A stretch of DNA of 64,000 nt from Afipia birgiae 34632 (GTDB lineage: Bacteria; Pseudomonadota; Alphaproteobacteria; Rhizobiales; Xanthobacteraceae), in the NCBI RefSeq assembly GCF_000308295.2, contig NZ_HG326654.1, forward strand, positions 1-64,000. The letters run 5' to 3'. The position numbers and the translations under genes are program-made. The stretch's first letter is position 1, and every line of letters starts with the position of its first letter. Below the pieces are notes generated by a model. The model was not told the origin of the DNA, searched no databases, and saw only the letters and a list, made by a program, of their open reading frames with translations. Positions 20,274 to 29,543 of the stretch are shown piece after piece.

Positions 20274-22340
20274 GTGGGAGTTCGATTTTTTCGGCATGCT
20301 GCTATTCCGCCAATGATAGCGGTGATGCCAGTGATAGCTGTCTTCACAATTCTGATCTCGCTGATCGTGATCACCCCAGTGCTCGCGATCGTTGGCAGCC
20401 TCTTCCTGGAGGGTTTTGTTCTGGCGATCGCCGCCACGGCAATCGCACTGGTCGCCCTTGCCTTACACAAGGGTGATGCCCACAGGCTCACGACGCTCTT
20501 GAAGCCGATAACCCCCTTCTTGTTGCTTCCCTGCGTTTGGATGTTGTTTCAAGTCGTTCCGGTTGCAAGCCAATGGCTAGCCCACCCTGCCTGGATGAGT
20601 GCATCGGCAGCTTTGGGAAAGCCGTTTCTCGGCACCGTCAGTCTGGACATCGGTGCCACCCTGCTTTGCATCGCACGGTACTCTCTGATGCTGGCCATTG
20701 CAGTCGTGACCACGGCAACGGCGCTCGATCGGCAACGCGCAGAAGTCATTCTTTTTTTGCTGACAACGGCCGCGGTCTTGATAGCCGCAGGTTTGATTGG
20801 CTTGAGCTACTTCCCCGCCAGCGGTTTCGACCTCATTGCCGAACGCGCGCAAATGGCGACCATCGCCGTAATCGGCGCAATCCTGTCGTGCGCGACGGCA
20901 ATCCGGGCCTACGAGAGCAACGAAATGCAGCGTGTAAGGAGCCGGAAATCCAGCGGCCAACCGGCCTACGCAATTGCATTTTCGATAGCAAGCTTCGCGA
21001 TCTGTCTGCTAGCGATCATGACCGCCCCGGACTCCGCGTTGCTTCTCGCCGCCGCTTGCGGCGGCGGCGTCTTGATAAGCGTGACTGCGATCCGCCGATT
21101 GCGGCTTGGACCGTGGGGACGATCGGGGATCGTCGCGGCCGCCATCGTTGGCCTGATCGGATTTTTTGCTGCTAACCCGATAGCCAGGGATGCCGATCTA
21201 ACACTTGCGCTCGCAGGCCCATCCCAGACCCCGACCGCCGAACGGATTCTGGCTGATGCAAGATGGGCCGGAACCGGCGCTGGCACCTTTAGAGTCCTTT
21301 CCCCGATATATCGCGATGCCAAGGACGCAGATTCATATGCGGCGCCCACTGCCGCTGCTGCAATCGCGGTAGAGATGGGTCGACCATTTCTTTGGGCTCT
21401 CGTTATTCTGGCATTGATCAGCGCATGGATGCTCTTCAAACGCGCGCTGACGCGCGGGCGCGACTACTTCTATGCCGGCGCTGGCGCCGGCTGCATCGTT
21501 GCCATTCTTATCTCCTCGTTCGCAAGCGCAGGCGCGTTCGGCCTGGTCACACCTCTTTTCATCAGTGTAGTTTGCGGATTGGCCCTTGCGCAAAGCAAGA
21601 GCTGGAGCAACTCGGATCAAGCAACCTCGGGCGTGAAAATCCCTTCGGAGATGCGGGGAAGCCAAGCGGATAGAGGACTCCGCATTGGACTACTTGCGTT
21701 CGCCTCCATCTTGGCCGTGCAAGCAACCTGGATCATTCTGGCTGAATATTATCACCAGCACCGCATCCATCTCCCGGTCGATCCGCAGGCAAGCCGCATC
21801 GCCAATCACGAGCATGAAGGTGCACGACGAGCAGCAGCACTCGCAATGTTCCGGGGAGATTTGTGGGCTGAAACCGCATTTACCCATTCGGATCTGCTTT
21901 GGAAAGAGCCGACGACTGCATCAGAGGTCAACGAGAACGCCCGCAAAGAGTGCAAGATGGATATTGAGCGTGCGCTGAGGTATTCGCCGCATCGCGGAGA
22001 CGTCTGGCTGATGCTCGCTGCGATGGCCGATCGGTACAACTGGCAGGAGTACCAACCGAACGCCTTGCTCAAAATGTCATACTTTACAGCGCCAAGTGAA
22101 CTCTCGCTGTTTCCGCTCCGCATCAAGGCGTCGCTTCGCCCCCGTGCTATACAAGACCCCGAGATTCAAGACATGATCAGACGCGACATCCGCGTGATTG
22201 TCACCAAATCGCCTGCGCTCAAGCCAGCTCTTGCGACCGCCTATAGAGCGAGCTCCGTCGAAGGCAAGGCGTTCCTCGACCACACGATTTCGGAGATCGA
22301 CCCAGTCTATCTCGCGGTCATACGCGCCGGCTTGCGATGA
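20274..22340 (+). CDS. O-antigen ligase/polymerase-like membrane protein with soluble C-terminus
   Basis: A 688-residue protein from GTG 20274; ATG 20313 is a possible alternative. About twelve hydrophobic segments fill residues 1-490. The motif ARWAGTGAGTFRVLSPIYRDA (about 325-345) resembles the conserved loop of the Wzy_C/O-antigen ligase superfamily. The last 170 residues are soluble and helical (SPHRGDVWLMLAAMADRYNW) and could be TPR-like. It probably polymerises or ligates the exopolysaccharide made by this locus, directly downstream of the export lipoprotein. Confidence 0.7.
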   Translation: MGVRFFRHAAIPPMIAVMPVIAVFTILISLIVITPVLAIVGSLFLEGFVLAIAATAIALVALALHKGDAHRLTTLLKPITPFLLLPCVWMLFQVVPVASQWLAHPAWMSASAALGKPFLGTVSLDIGATLLCIARYSLMLAIAVVTTATALDRQRAEVILFLLTTAAVLIAAGLIGLSYFPASGFDLIAERAQMATIAVIGAILSCATAIRAYESNEMQRVRSRKSSGQPAYAIAFSIASFAICLLAIMTAPDSALLLAAACGGGVLISVTAIRRLRLGPWGRSGIVAAAIVGLIGFFAANPIARDADLTLALAGPSQTPTAERILADARWAGTGAGTFRVLSPIYRDAKDADSYAAPTAAAAIAVEMGRPFLWALVILALISAWMLFKRALTRGRDYFYAGAGAGCIVAILISSFASAGAFGLVTPLFISVVCGLALAQSKSWSNSDQATSGVKIPSEMRGSQADRGLRIGLLAFASILAVQATWIILAEYYHQHRIHLPVDPQASRIANHEHEGARRAAALAMFRGDLWAETAFTHSDLLWKEPTTASEVNENARKECKMDIERALRYSPHRGDVWLMLAAMADRYNWQEYQPNALLKMSYFTAPSELSLFPLRIKASLRPRAIQDPEIQDMIRRDIRVIVTKSPALKPALATAYRASSVEGKAFLDHTISEIDPVYLAVIRAGLR

Positions 22341-22408
22341 CTCCCCTCAACGGGCGCTTGATGTTCCTTTAGCTGCCGGTATCAATCAGCAAGCGGCCGT
22401 CGTTGTGG

Positions 22409-22675
22409 CTACCGGGTGCGCCTGACCTGGGTCTCCGGTTCGCTGAGAAGGCCGACCTTCTCAAGAACGCTGCGAGCGTAGACCCCGCCAAGATATCCCA
22501 TCTGGATAGCCACCAAACTCGTCAACGACCACAACCCGGCCTGAACGCCGGATATGGCCGCGGCGGCAACGCACTCGATCAGAACGATGATTACCAGGCC
22601 CAACAAGGCTCTGACGCGGAAGATGGACCCCGTCAAAAACCCGGCCAGAAGATGTATGGCGACAAGAAATGGCAA
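22409..22675 (-). CDS. Small membrane protein of the polysaccharide locus
   Basis: An 88-residue protein with three likely membrane segments (FLVAIHLLAGFLTGSIF; LLGLVIIVLIECVAAAAI; AGLWSLTSLVAIQMGYLGGVYA) and a charged tail (SEPETQVRRTR). It is convergent with the ligase-like gene and divergent from the glycosylphosphotransferase gene. I do not recognise a named family. Small membrane proteins of this sort occur beside ExoY-type transferases and may modulate them, which is inference. Confidence 0.6.
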   Translation of the reverse strand: MPFLVAIHLLAGFLTGSIFRVRALLGLVIIVLIECVAAAAISGVQAGLWSLTSLVAIQMGYLGGVYARSVLEKVGLLSEPETQVRRTR

Positions 22676-22858
22676 AGCGCCCAGCCAAAAATGGAACTGC
22701 GACAGGCGCAGCTTAGGCGGCCAAAGGTTAACGGGAATTTAATCCAGCGACATACCTCAAAATCATTAAATATTATTCTCTTGCTAAATTAAATGCCGCT
22801 GGCATATTTAATTTTATTAAATAAATCGGAGCCGGTCCCCTTCCCGAGGACCCACCAA
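22676..22858. promoter_or_regulatory. AT-rich promoter region upstream of the sugar-phosphate transferase
   Basis: The 183-bp spacer has a dense AT-rich block at about 22737-22825 with ATTAAATATTATT, AAATTAAATG and TTTAATTTTATTAAAT. It matches the TTAA-rich spacers elsewhere in the locus. GAGGA lies about 8 nt before the ATG at 22859 and supports that start. Confidence 0.45.
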
Positions 22859-24331
22859 ATGAATTTTGTAAAGCGTGACATAAACGTAGTTGATAGTGCT
22901 GTTGTTAGCGAACTGACGGAGCAGTCGGTTTCGGCGCAAAAATGGCCCATCCGTTACGATTCTATCGAGTTCATTTCCATTGCGGCTGATGTTGCTGTCA
23001 TTTTTTCGGCGAGCACGCTCGCTGGAGTGATCTATCATATTCAGGCTTACGGCACGCCGGGTGATATCGTCCAGTATTTCGGTTCGGCCGCGCTTGTCTC
23101 CGCCCTCTTCGTTTCGCTGATGATCAGCCGCGGAATGTACAAGCCAGCAGCCTTGCTGGCCCTCCGCAACCAGCTCCGCACCATTTTCCTGCTTTGGATA
23201 GCCGTGTTCTTTCTGCTCGCCGGAACGGTCTTTGCGCTGAAGGTTGGCACCGAGGTTTCGCGAGGCGCCAGCCTGCTCTTTGCGGCGTTCGGCCTGACCA
23301 CGCTGACCGTCCTTCGCATTTTTTGGCGGAGCATCCTGACCAAAGGTATGACGAACAGGCGGCTTTCCGGCCGCAGGATCGTATTGATCACCGATTGCGG
23401 TCATCGCGCGGAAACGGACCTTGCGCAGACCCTGACGAGTCTCGGTTTCAGGTTGGAGCGGCATTTTACCCTGCCGCCTCCGGAACGAGGCGGTCGTCGT
23501 CGCGCGGACGTCATTTCAACTGCGATCGAGTGTGTCCGCGGGTCCGAAGTGGAAGAAATCATTGTGGGTGCCGACCTGAAGCACTGGACCGAATTGCGCC
23601 GCCTGATCGCGAAGCTTCGGATACTGCCGTTCCCGGTCAACGTGATCCCTGTCGGCACCGCCTCGGAGATATTCAACCACCCCTCTCACGGGCTTGGAAA
23701 CTCCGTCTGTGTGGAGGTCCAGCGCGGGCCGCTGACGCCCATGGAGTATGCGGCGAAGCGATGCATTGACGTTGTAGCCGCCGGAGCAGGCCTGCTGGTA
23801 CTGTTCCCCCTGCTTGCGGTCGTCGCGATCACAATCAAACTGGACTCACCAGGGCCCGTTCTTTTCCGGCAAAGACGGTGCGGGTTTAACGGGAGGTGCT
23901 TCCAGATCTACAAATTCCGGACAATGTCTGTGCTTGAAGACGGCCCGACGATCGCGCAGGCGCAATGCTCGGACAGCAGAGTTACACCCTTGGGAAAATG
24001 GCTGCGCCGCACCAGCATTGATGAACTACCACAACTGCTCAACGTGCTGGAGGGCAGCATGTCGCTTGTCGGCCCCCGTCCCCACGCATTGGCGCACGAC
24101 ACCCATTTTGACAAGGTTGTTCGAAATTATGCGTTTCGACATCGCGTCAAGCCGGGACTGACGGGCTGGGCTCAGGTGAACGGCTGTCGGGGGCCGACTC
24201 CGACGCCGGAAGATATCGAGCGGCGCGTCGAGCATGATCTCTGGTACATCGACAACTGGAGCTTCGGACTCGATCTCGCCATCCTGCTTCAAACTATCGT
24301 CGAAGTCATGCGCAGCCGCAACGCATACTAA
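22859..24331 (+). CDS. Polyprenyl-phosphate sugar-1-phosphate transferase (initiating enzyme)
   Basis: ATG 22859 is chosen over the upstream frame start at 22793 because of a GAGGA site 8 nt before it; 490 residues. An N-terminal half with four or so membrane segments (about residues 40-160) and a Rossmann-like part precedes the catalytic PHPT domain. That domain has KRCIDVVAAGAGLLVLFPLL, PVLFRQRRCGFNGRCFQIYKFRTM, WLRRTSIDELPQLLNVLEGSMSLVGPRPH and LTGWAQVNGCRG. It moves a sugar-1-phosphate to undecaprenyl phosphate, starting repeat-unit assembly. The sugar is not determinable here. Confidence 0.92.
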   Translation: MNFVKRDINVVDSAVVSELTEQSVSAQKWPIRYDSIEFISIAADVAVIFSASTLAGVIYHIQAYGTPGDIVQYFGSAALVSALFVSLMISRGMYKPAALLALRNQLRTIFLLWIAVFFLLAGTVFALKVGTEVSRGASLLFAAFGLTTLTVLRIFWRSILTKGMTNRRLSGRRIVLITDCGHRAETDLAQTLTSLGFRLERHFTLPPPERGGRRRADVISTAIECVRGSEVEEIIVGADLKHWTELRRLIAKLRILPFPVNVIPVGTASEIFNHPSHGLGNSVCVEVQRGPLTPMEYAAKRCIDVVAAGAGLLVLFPLLAVVAITIKLDSPGPVLFRQRRCGFNGRCFQIYKFRTMSVLEDGPTIAQAQCSDSRVTPLGKWLRRTSIDELPQLLNVLEGSMSLVGPRPHALAHDTHFDKVVRNYAFRHRVKPGLTGWAQVNGCRGPTPTPEDIERRVEHDLWYIDNWSFGLDLAILLQTIVEVMRSRNAY

Positions 24332-24397
24332 GATAGCTGAGCGTACAGTCGCTTCGTCGTCGCAGCCTGCCCGCCGCGCTGGCGTTGCCCGAAGAGA

Positions 24398-24574
24398 CTA
24401 TCCCCGCCGGGTGCCGGCTTGATCGGGGGGCATTGCATCCATCCGCAGCGCATCTTCGATGTGCTTCAGCAAATCGATTTCGGACGGCTCGGACGCCTCG
24501 CGATCCTTCCTGGGCTTCGGAGCAGACGTGGCGTTCAACTCCGCCCCGACAAGATTCCAGTCAACTTTACTCAT
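24398..24574 (-). CDS. Small conserved-looking protein (58 aa), unknown function
   Basis: A minus-strand frame of 58 codons begins with ATG 24574 preceded by GGAGAG at good spacing. The protein starts MSKVDWNLVGAELNA, has a charged middle and ends near SEIDLLKHIEDALRMD. That last block resembles the C-terminus of the unrelated-length protein at 26938-27483 (SDLDALEHIREALAAD), which argues that both are real. Function unknown. Confidence 0.5.
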   Translation of the reverse strand: MSKVDWNLVGAELNATSAPKPRKDREASEPSEIDLLKHIEDALRMDAMPPDQAGTRRG

Positions 24575-24972
24575 CACACTCTCCGCGCTGCGTCGCGACC
24601 TCCGATTAAATACAGCGACTTTCCCGCAGGCGATTGAAACGACGGCTTATGGTTAAAAACCTCCTGCCCAGTGATGACTCGGGTTAACCGGCGAGTGTCG
24701 AACGATCGACAAAACGGGCGCTCCGTTTGCCCACACGATCTTGGCTAACCTGGCTGAAGTTCGATGCGAGCGCAGCAGCCTCAGGTCGCCGGGGACCGGA
24801 GCAAGGGAACATCGCAAGAGATGAGCATTATCGCGCGCCCGTCAGCTTGAATCCTGTGATCAGACAAACACTCACTGGATTGGAAAATCCGCCCCATCCG
24901 GAACACCCCGGAAGCTTTCGGGCGCACTATCGATACAATTTATTGAAATGACCGCGCATTTGCGGGGCGGGT
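24575..24972. other. Gene-poor intergenic region
   Basis: About 400 bp between the small ORF and the first H-NS-like gene. Open frames here have poor composition and no ribosome-binding sites. I see no RNA gene or clear repeat. Confidence 0.4.
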
Positions 24973-25350
24973 TCACGCCCTCTGGCGCGCCTTGGAGCTT
25001 CCGGTCGCCCCAATCTTGAAATCGTCAATCTTGCGACCGGACTTGATGGCCGCAACCAGCCATCGCGGCTGCTTTCCTCGTCCGGACCAGGTCTCCGACG
25101 GGCTCGACGGGTTGCGATACTTCGGCAGAACCCGTGGATATTTACGACGGGGTTTGCCCTCGACGACGCCGCGAGTTGTTAACTCAGCCTCGCGTGCAAT
25201 CGCGGCCGAGCCGCTATTGAGGTAAGCCAGACGCCTTTCAAGCTCGCGCTTTTCCGACGCTATTCGTATCGACAGAACCTTGCTGACTCTTTCATGAAGC
25301 GTCCAGAGGTCGTCAATCGACATCGTTTCCAGATCGGTTTTCTTCATCAC
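24973..25350 (-). CDS. H-NS/HvrA-family nucleoid-associated regulator
   Basis: A 125-residue protein starting at GTG 25350 or the adjacent ATG 25347. The N-terminal half is an oligomerisation coiled coil (LETMSIDDLWTLHERVSKVL... EKRELERRLAYLN). The C-terminal DNA-binding domain has the family core YRNPSSPSETWSGRGKQPRWL at about residues 82-102, then a GRKIDDF block. Members bind AT-rich DNA and silence or tune promoters. It is a close paralogue of the gene at 26317, and the surrounding polysaccharide spacers are AT-rich, which makes them plausible targets. Confidence 0.9.
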   Translation of the reverse strand: MMKKTDLETMSIDDLWTLHERVSKVLSIRIASEKRELERRLAYLNSGSAAIAREAELTTRGVVEGKPRRKYPRVLPKYRNPSSPSETWSGRGKQPRWLVAAIKSGRKIDDFKIGATGSSKARQRA

Positions 25351-25482
25351 CGTGCGGCCCCGTATTACTGATTCCGCAATAAGATGTAGGCGACAAATAG
25401 GTTCCTTTCAATGCGCTGGTGGGTCGCATCAAAATCTGGATGCCCATGGTCTTCTATACCGGAGACGCGCCGAGAATTTCTA

Positions 25483-25827
25483 TCAAGGCAGCTCGGTCGG
25501 ATTAACTGACTGGAATCGCTGTGCGATTTTCACCTTTCGATCAGGGGACCTGGCCGAGGTCAATCTTGTTCTATGCAAAATCGAATGGCGCAAGCGGCGG
25601 CGATCTGAACACCGATCCGCGTGATACCCGCGTCCGCCGCCCCTGAAATCCTTAAGCCGCGAGCGGACGAGTTCAATGTCCTCCAATAATCGAGCACGCA
25701 ACTCTATCTGAAATTCGAGCGCGCAACGTGAGAGGTCCACAGATGGAGCGACAAGCTGCTTACCACTCGCTCCTATGCGGGCGAGCGAAGGGGCGACAAA
25801 ATTAAGCGCGCTATCGAAGGTTTTCAT
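25483..25827 (-). CDS. Hypothetical protein, 114 aa
   Basis: The ATG at 25827 has GGAG 7 nt upstream, and the first 60 residues look protein-like: helical and amphipathic, LARIGASGKQLVAPSVDLSRCALEFQIELRARLLEDIELV. The C-terminal part (SDRRRLRHSILHRTRLTSARSPDR) looks like out-of-frame sequence, so the gene may be frameshifted or decayed. No family recognised. Confidence 0.4.
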   Translation of the reverse strand: MKTFDSALNFVAPSLARIGASGKQLVAPSVDLSRCALEFQIELRARLLEDIELVRSRLKDFRGGGRGYHADRCSDRRRLRHSILHRTRLTSARSPDRKVKIAQRFQSVNPTELP

Positions 25828-26316
25828 TTTAATCTCCGAACAATTAATCTCGAATGAATTAATCAGCGCCCCCGGTATGCTGGCTCAACAATCTCCATGA
25901 CTAGCGACAGATATTACAGCCGGAATTTTTGTTTAATACTTCACGATCCAATTTAATATCTCATAAGAATCGCCACAACTACGTCGCCCCCCGGTCGATT
26001 TAGACATAATCATCATCATTATTATGGATGTTTTCGGTTTTGGCTTTTAAACTTGCCTTACTGCGTCATATCGTCCCTATTCTGGCACATTATCGACCAA
26101 TTTCCAGCCACTATTTTGAGCAAATTAATTGAAAGACTGGTCACTTTCTGTGGACGGCCTCCTTTTGTCATAAATTAAATTCGTCACTTTAAATTGAATC
26201 GACGTATTATGTCGCTCGTTAAAGGCATCTCCGATGCCGATGACGAACTGGAAATGTATTTTGAAAACTGCATGTTGGAGAAATGACAAAGAGACAGCAA
26301 CGAACGAGATAACCCT
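25828..26316. promoter_or_regulatory. AT-rich gene-free region between divergent genes
   Basis: About 490 bp without a supported gene. It is among the most AT-rich parts of the window, with ATTAATCTCGAATGAATTAAT (an inverted arrangement, near 25841-25861), TTTAATACTT, AATTTAATATC and several ATTATT runs near 26010. It likely holds the promoter of the second H-NS-like gene and may be a target of H-NS-type autoregulation; this is inference. Confidence 0.4.
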
Positions 26317-26679
26317 ATGCGAAGAACAGATCTGGTTTCGATGCAGTTTAACGAGCTCTGGCGTCTCCACGAGGAAATCACGAAGGAATTGGCGGAAAGG
26401 ATTGTCGCCGAAAAGCGTGAGCTTGAAAAACGTTTGGCTCAGCTCAATCGCAGCGATTTGGCGGGCAAAGTCGATGCTTCCGAGCTGTCGCCGGCCCTTG
26501 CAGGCAGCACTTCACGTCGGAAGTATCCGAGAGTACTGCCCAAGTACCGCAATCCTCTATCGCCTTCGGAGACGTGGTCAGGTCGTGGAAAAACGCCTCA
26601 TTGGCTCGCTAACGCATTAAAAAAGGGCCGCAAGATAGACGATTTCAGAATCGTCCACGCCGACAAGAGCAGCGAGTAG
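26317..26679 (+). CDS. H-NS/HvrA-family nucleoid-associated regulator (second copy)
   Basis: A 120-residue paralogue of the protein at 24973-25350, encoded on the other strand. Both share the opening RTDL/KTDL, the coiled-coil EKRELEKRLAQLN, and the near-identical DNA-binding block RRKYPRVLPKYRNP followed by SPSETWSGRGK and GRKIDDF. The middle linkers differ. Such pairs can form hetero-oligomers or have diverged specificities. It stands alone, preceded by the AT-rich spacer. Confidence 0.9.
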   Translation: MRRTDLVSMQFNELWRLHEEITKELAERIVAEKRELEKRLAQLNRSDLAGKVDASELSPALAGSTSRRKYPRVLPKYRNPLSPSETWSGRGKTPHWLANALKKGRKIDDFRIVHADKSSE

Positions 26680-26937
26680 CCGCTCGGCTATTGGCTATCT
26701 TGTTGAATAACTCGCGCTTCAAACGACGCTCCAGCCGTGCCCATTCCGTTTCGTTCCGGAACAGCGATGCTCAGTCGCATCCTCCGGAAACGATGTGTCG
26801 TGCCAAGGGATGCTGAAAGCCTGAACCGCGGCGGGACAAGTCTCTACTCCAATCGGCCGAGTGATTGGGCAAGTCCAAGATCGCCCGCCGGGGAAGTCAC
26901 CAGTCGTTAGCGGCGTCATTTGTGTGGAGTACCGCCG

Positions 26938-27483
26938 ATGGGCGAAGACAAACAACAACCGCGCGACATCTCCGGAAAGCTGAGCGAGTATCGGGAGCGG
27001 CACAACTTCGCTGGTCCTGGCCGGCTGAAACCGCGTGAACTATCCGCGCCGCCGCCTCCCCCTTCGGACGAACTGGCAACCTCAATCCAGGCCAGTGTCA
27101 CTGAAGTCGCGGTCATGTGGATCCTGCACAACTGGTCACGCGCCAGAGAACATCGACTTGAACCTCTCGATCAGGAGATCAGACACTTCAGCACCACGGC
27201 TCTTGAGGCAATCGCCGCCCACGGCCCAATGCTCCGCAATGCAAAGCAGGAGCATCTATGGTTGATCTATCTTAAAGGCCTCCTGGCCGCAGACACTCAT
27301 CCTCGCGAGCAGATGATAAAAGCCATCAAAGTCGTTGGTAAGCGAAGCTGGATTCATGCAGCGGAACAAGTGCCAGCTGACACGGCTGCGAAGCCGATGG
27401 ATCACAATGTGAAGCCGGCGCGTGGCAATCTTTCAGATCTGGATGCTCTGGAGCACATCAGAGAAGCCTTGGCGGCAGATTAA
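26938..27483 (+). CDS. Hypothetical protein, 181 aa
   Basis: ATG 26938 is preferred over 26920 because GGAG lies 8 nt upstream. The protein has a charged, proline-rich N-terminus (RELSAPPPPPSDE), then helical sequence (EVAVMWILHNWSRAREHRL, EAIAAHGPMLRNAKQEHLWLIYLKGLLAA). It ends DLDALEHIREALAAD, similar to the end of the 58-residue protein at 24398-24574. No membrane segment or signal peptide is seen. Family unknown. Confidence 0.6.
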   Translation: MGEDKQQPRDISGKLSEYRERHNFAGPGRLKPRELSAPPPPPSDELATSIQASVTEVAVMWILHNWSRAREHRLEPLDQEIRHFSTTALEAIAAHGPMLRNAKQEHLWLIYLKGLLAADTHPREQMIKAIKVVGKRSWIHAAEQVPADTAAKPMDHNVKPARGNLSDLDALEHIREALAAD

Positions 27484-27890
27484 CCGCTGCGATGTCCAGA
27501 CAAGGCGATCTTCAGCTTACTTCAAAAATTCGCCTATCCATTTTCAGTCGGGATCCATCGCCTTTTCCAAGGCGATGCACTCCGATGCGCGGGTGACACG
27601 CTTTGATCGATTTGGCGACTGGAGAGTCAACGACATCCCGCTGTTCCAGAATTTGAAATCCGTATGAGCACTGGCGACACGCAAAGCCTCATTCGCCGCC
27701 AGCCAGCGGTAGCTGGTTCCAGAATTAACTCGGTCCGGACACATTAAGCTTGATCCTTCAGCATAACAGCCGAGTTTCGTTGCGATGTGAAGGCAAGACA
27801 ATAGCATTCCCTTACAGGAGCACCGTCTGCCGGACGGATCACATCGGCGTCGTCGGCATCAATGACCTGAAAACAGGGGTTCACGTCGAA
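27484..27890. other. Intergenic region without a supported gene
   Basis: About 400 bp. The only structure noticed is a 7-bp inverted repeat with 4-nt loop at 27558-27575, which has no T-run and is not convincing as a terminator. Confidence 0.35.
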
Positions 27891-28148
27891 ATGACACAGA
27901 GCCGGGGAAATAAAAATAAGCGCAATGGCGGCAGCACGAGTGAGCCAGCCAGCGATCTCAATGCTAACATGGCAAAAATCAGAGCACGCCTGAAGCTGCT
28001 AGATTTTCGCCTTGAATCGCTCCAGAGGGACTTTGTCAGTCTGACTGTAAGCCGCCGGCACGTGGCGCTCGCTCGATCACAATATCGAACCCGATTGGAC
28101 CTCAAGTCCGTGGATCGGAGATCCGGCAAAAAACGAGAGGCGGATTAA
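27891..28148 (+). CDS. Possible small basic protein, 85 aa
   Basis: ATG 27891 opens a frame rich in Arg, Lys and Ser with one helical block (NMAKIRARLKLLDFRLESLQRDF). The ribosome-binding site is weak. Could be a small DNA-associated or coiled-coil protein or a chance frame; low certainty. Confidence 0.3.
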   Translation: MTQSRGNKNKRNGGSTSEPASDLNANMAKIRARLKLLDFRLESLQRDFVSLTVSRRHVALARSQYRTRLDLKSVDRRSGKKREAD

Positions 28149-28315
28149 TTCAAGATGGGATCACGGATGAAGGCGTAAACCCAAGCCAGCCGAAAACTCA
28201 GGCTCACCGTCAACGACCTCACCCGGGAATACCAGGCAATCACAGCAGCCCATCGCATGAATCAGACCGCGCCGGACATCGACCGATCAAACGTCTCCGC
28301 TTCCATTCAAACCGT

Positions 28316-29131
28316 TCAGGCAGCTGTCGCCATTGCACGCGCCGCGATCCGGTCATACGCAATTTGGATTGGATCCCGCACGTCGACGAAGCGAGAGGCT
28401 GCCAGCCGGAGCAAGCCACGCACCTCTGCGCGGCCCCCGGTGTAGCGGCAAACCGGCGCAAACGCCGGCATCACCCCAGGCTCGGTGCCGTAAAGGTCTT
28501 GGTAGTCGCCGAGATTATCCCAGGCGATCTGGCCACCCCAGCGTCGAAATGTTTCGACGGCCAGGCCTTCTGCGAAAATCACTTCATGCGTATCGAGCTC
28601 GACGCCAAAATACTCAATGGTTTCGGACATCTCTGCATCGTCGTCGAAGGCGATCGAGTGTCCATTAACAAGGTATTTGACCGGGATAAGAACCCCGTCG
28701 ACAAAGAGACAGTGTTCCTGCGACAGATACAAATCCCGGTGCGGTGTTTGATCGTCAATCGCGAAGCGCGAAACGCGAACCGGCACAACGCTCGGATGCC
28801 AGGAAGCCGACGCATTTTTTCTCATGGCTTGTCGGCCTACCCATTTGACCGGCAATGCACCGTTGGTCGTCATGACCAAAGCACCAATCGCCAGGTTTTC
28901 TACAGGCACTTCGCCGTCCGCCGTCAGGATAAGCGTTCCGCGCGCAAAGCATTGGGGATTGGGACCATTGTGATCGTCGTGGGGAAATAAGCCCATTGCG
29001 TTGGCATCTTTGGTTTTGGTGATTGAAACCAAAGACGATGCAATTGCGATCGTCGACAGTCGACCCGCGCCGGCGGCAACGATACTCATAAAATGACGAC
29101 GCGCAGGACTTGTGGGAGGAAGGCGATTCAT
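28316..29131 (-). CDS. Hint-domain (hedgehog/intein-type) protein with Tat-like signal
   Basis: ATG 29131 is chosen because GGAGTG lies about 7 nt upstream; 271 residues. The N-terminus has RRHFMSIVAAGAGRLSTIAIASS, a twin-Arg followed by a weakly hydrophobic run, compatible with Tat export. The Hint_2 domain starts at CFARGTLILTADGEVPVENL (about residue 60) and continues with VKWVGRQAM, LSQEHCLFVDGVLIPVKYLVNG and IEYFGVELDTHEVIFAEGL. Hint domains perform self-cleavage or splicing in other proteins; here the Cys is preceded by only a short N-terminal part, so its substrate and function are unclear. Confidence 0.85.
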   Translation of the reverse strand: MNRLPPTSPARRHFMSIVAAGAGRLSTIAIASSLVSITKTKDANAMGLFPHDDHNGPNPQCFARGTLILTADGEVPVENLAIGALVMTTNGALPVKWVGRQAMRKNASASWHPSVVPVRVSRFAIDDQTPHRDLYLSQEHCLFVDGVLIPVKYLVNGHSIAFDDDAEMSETIEYFGVELDTHEVIFAEGLAVETFRRWGGQIAWDNLGDYQDLYGTEPGVMPAFAPVCRYTGGRAEVRGLLRLAASRFVDVRDPIQIAYDRIAARAMATAA

Positions 29132-29543
29132 GAGTATCACTCCGCAATATCTGACCTGAAAGGGCGCTCAACGAACCAGCTTTATTAAATGAAATTAAAT
29201 ACCTCATTTAATCGATATTCAACCGAAATTATATGGGCCTGTCGCAACGGTTGCGGCTCGCCACTCGTCCGGGATCGGATCGCCAGGCCGCGCGGGTTTC
29301 GCCCATCGCCATTCCACCCGTGAATACCGTCGTGATCACGCTCATGATGATGGACCGTTCGCCGCGCCCTGCATCTGTCGCGCGTCCCGTCCTACATCTT
29401 TCAGCACAGCGACTTGGCAACGACTGGCGCGGTAACAAACACCCCGACCGGCACCCGGCTGCGGATATATCGGGGCAAATGGTCGCGCGAACCTTGCGGA
29501 AGATACAACCCGTAATTTAGAATGGCTAAAAATTGGGCAGGCC
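29132..29543. other. Intergenic region between Hint-protein and membrane fusion genes
   Basis: About 410 bp between divergent genes. The left part (29172-29232) is AT-rich with TTTATTAAATGAAATTAAAT and CATTTAATCG, matching the TTAA-rich spacers of the polysaccharide locus. The remainder (29240-29540) is GC-rich with frames on both strands but no ribosome-binding site or recognisable product. Confidence 0.4.

Noticed and set aside
27558-27575. Rho-independent terminator after the 181-residue gene
   Set aside because: The stem is only 7 bp and is not followed by a T-run; it is also 75 bp past the stop.
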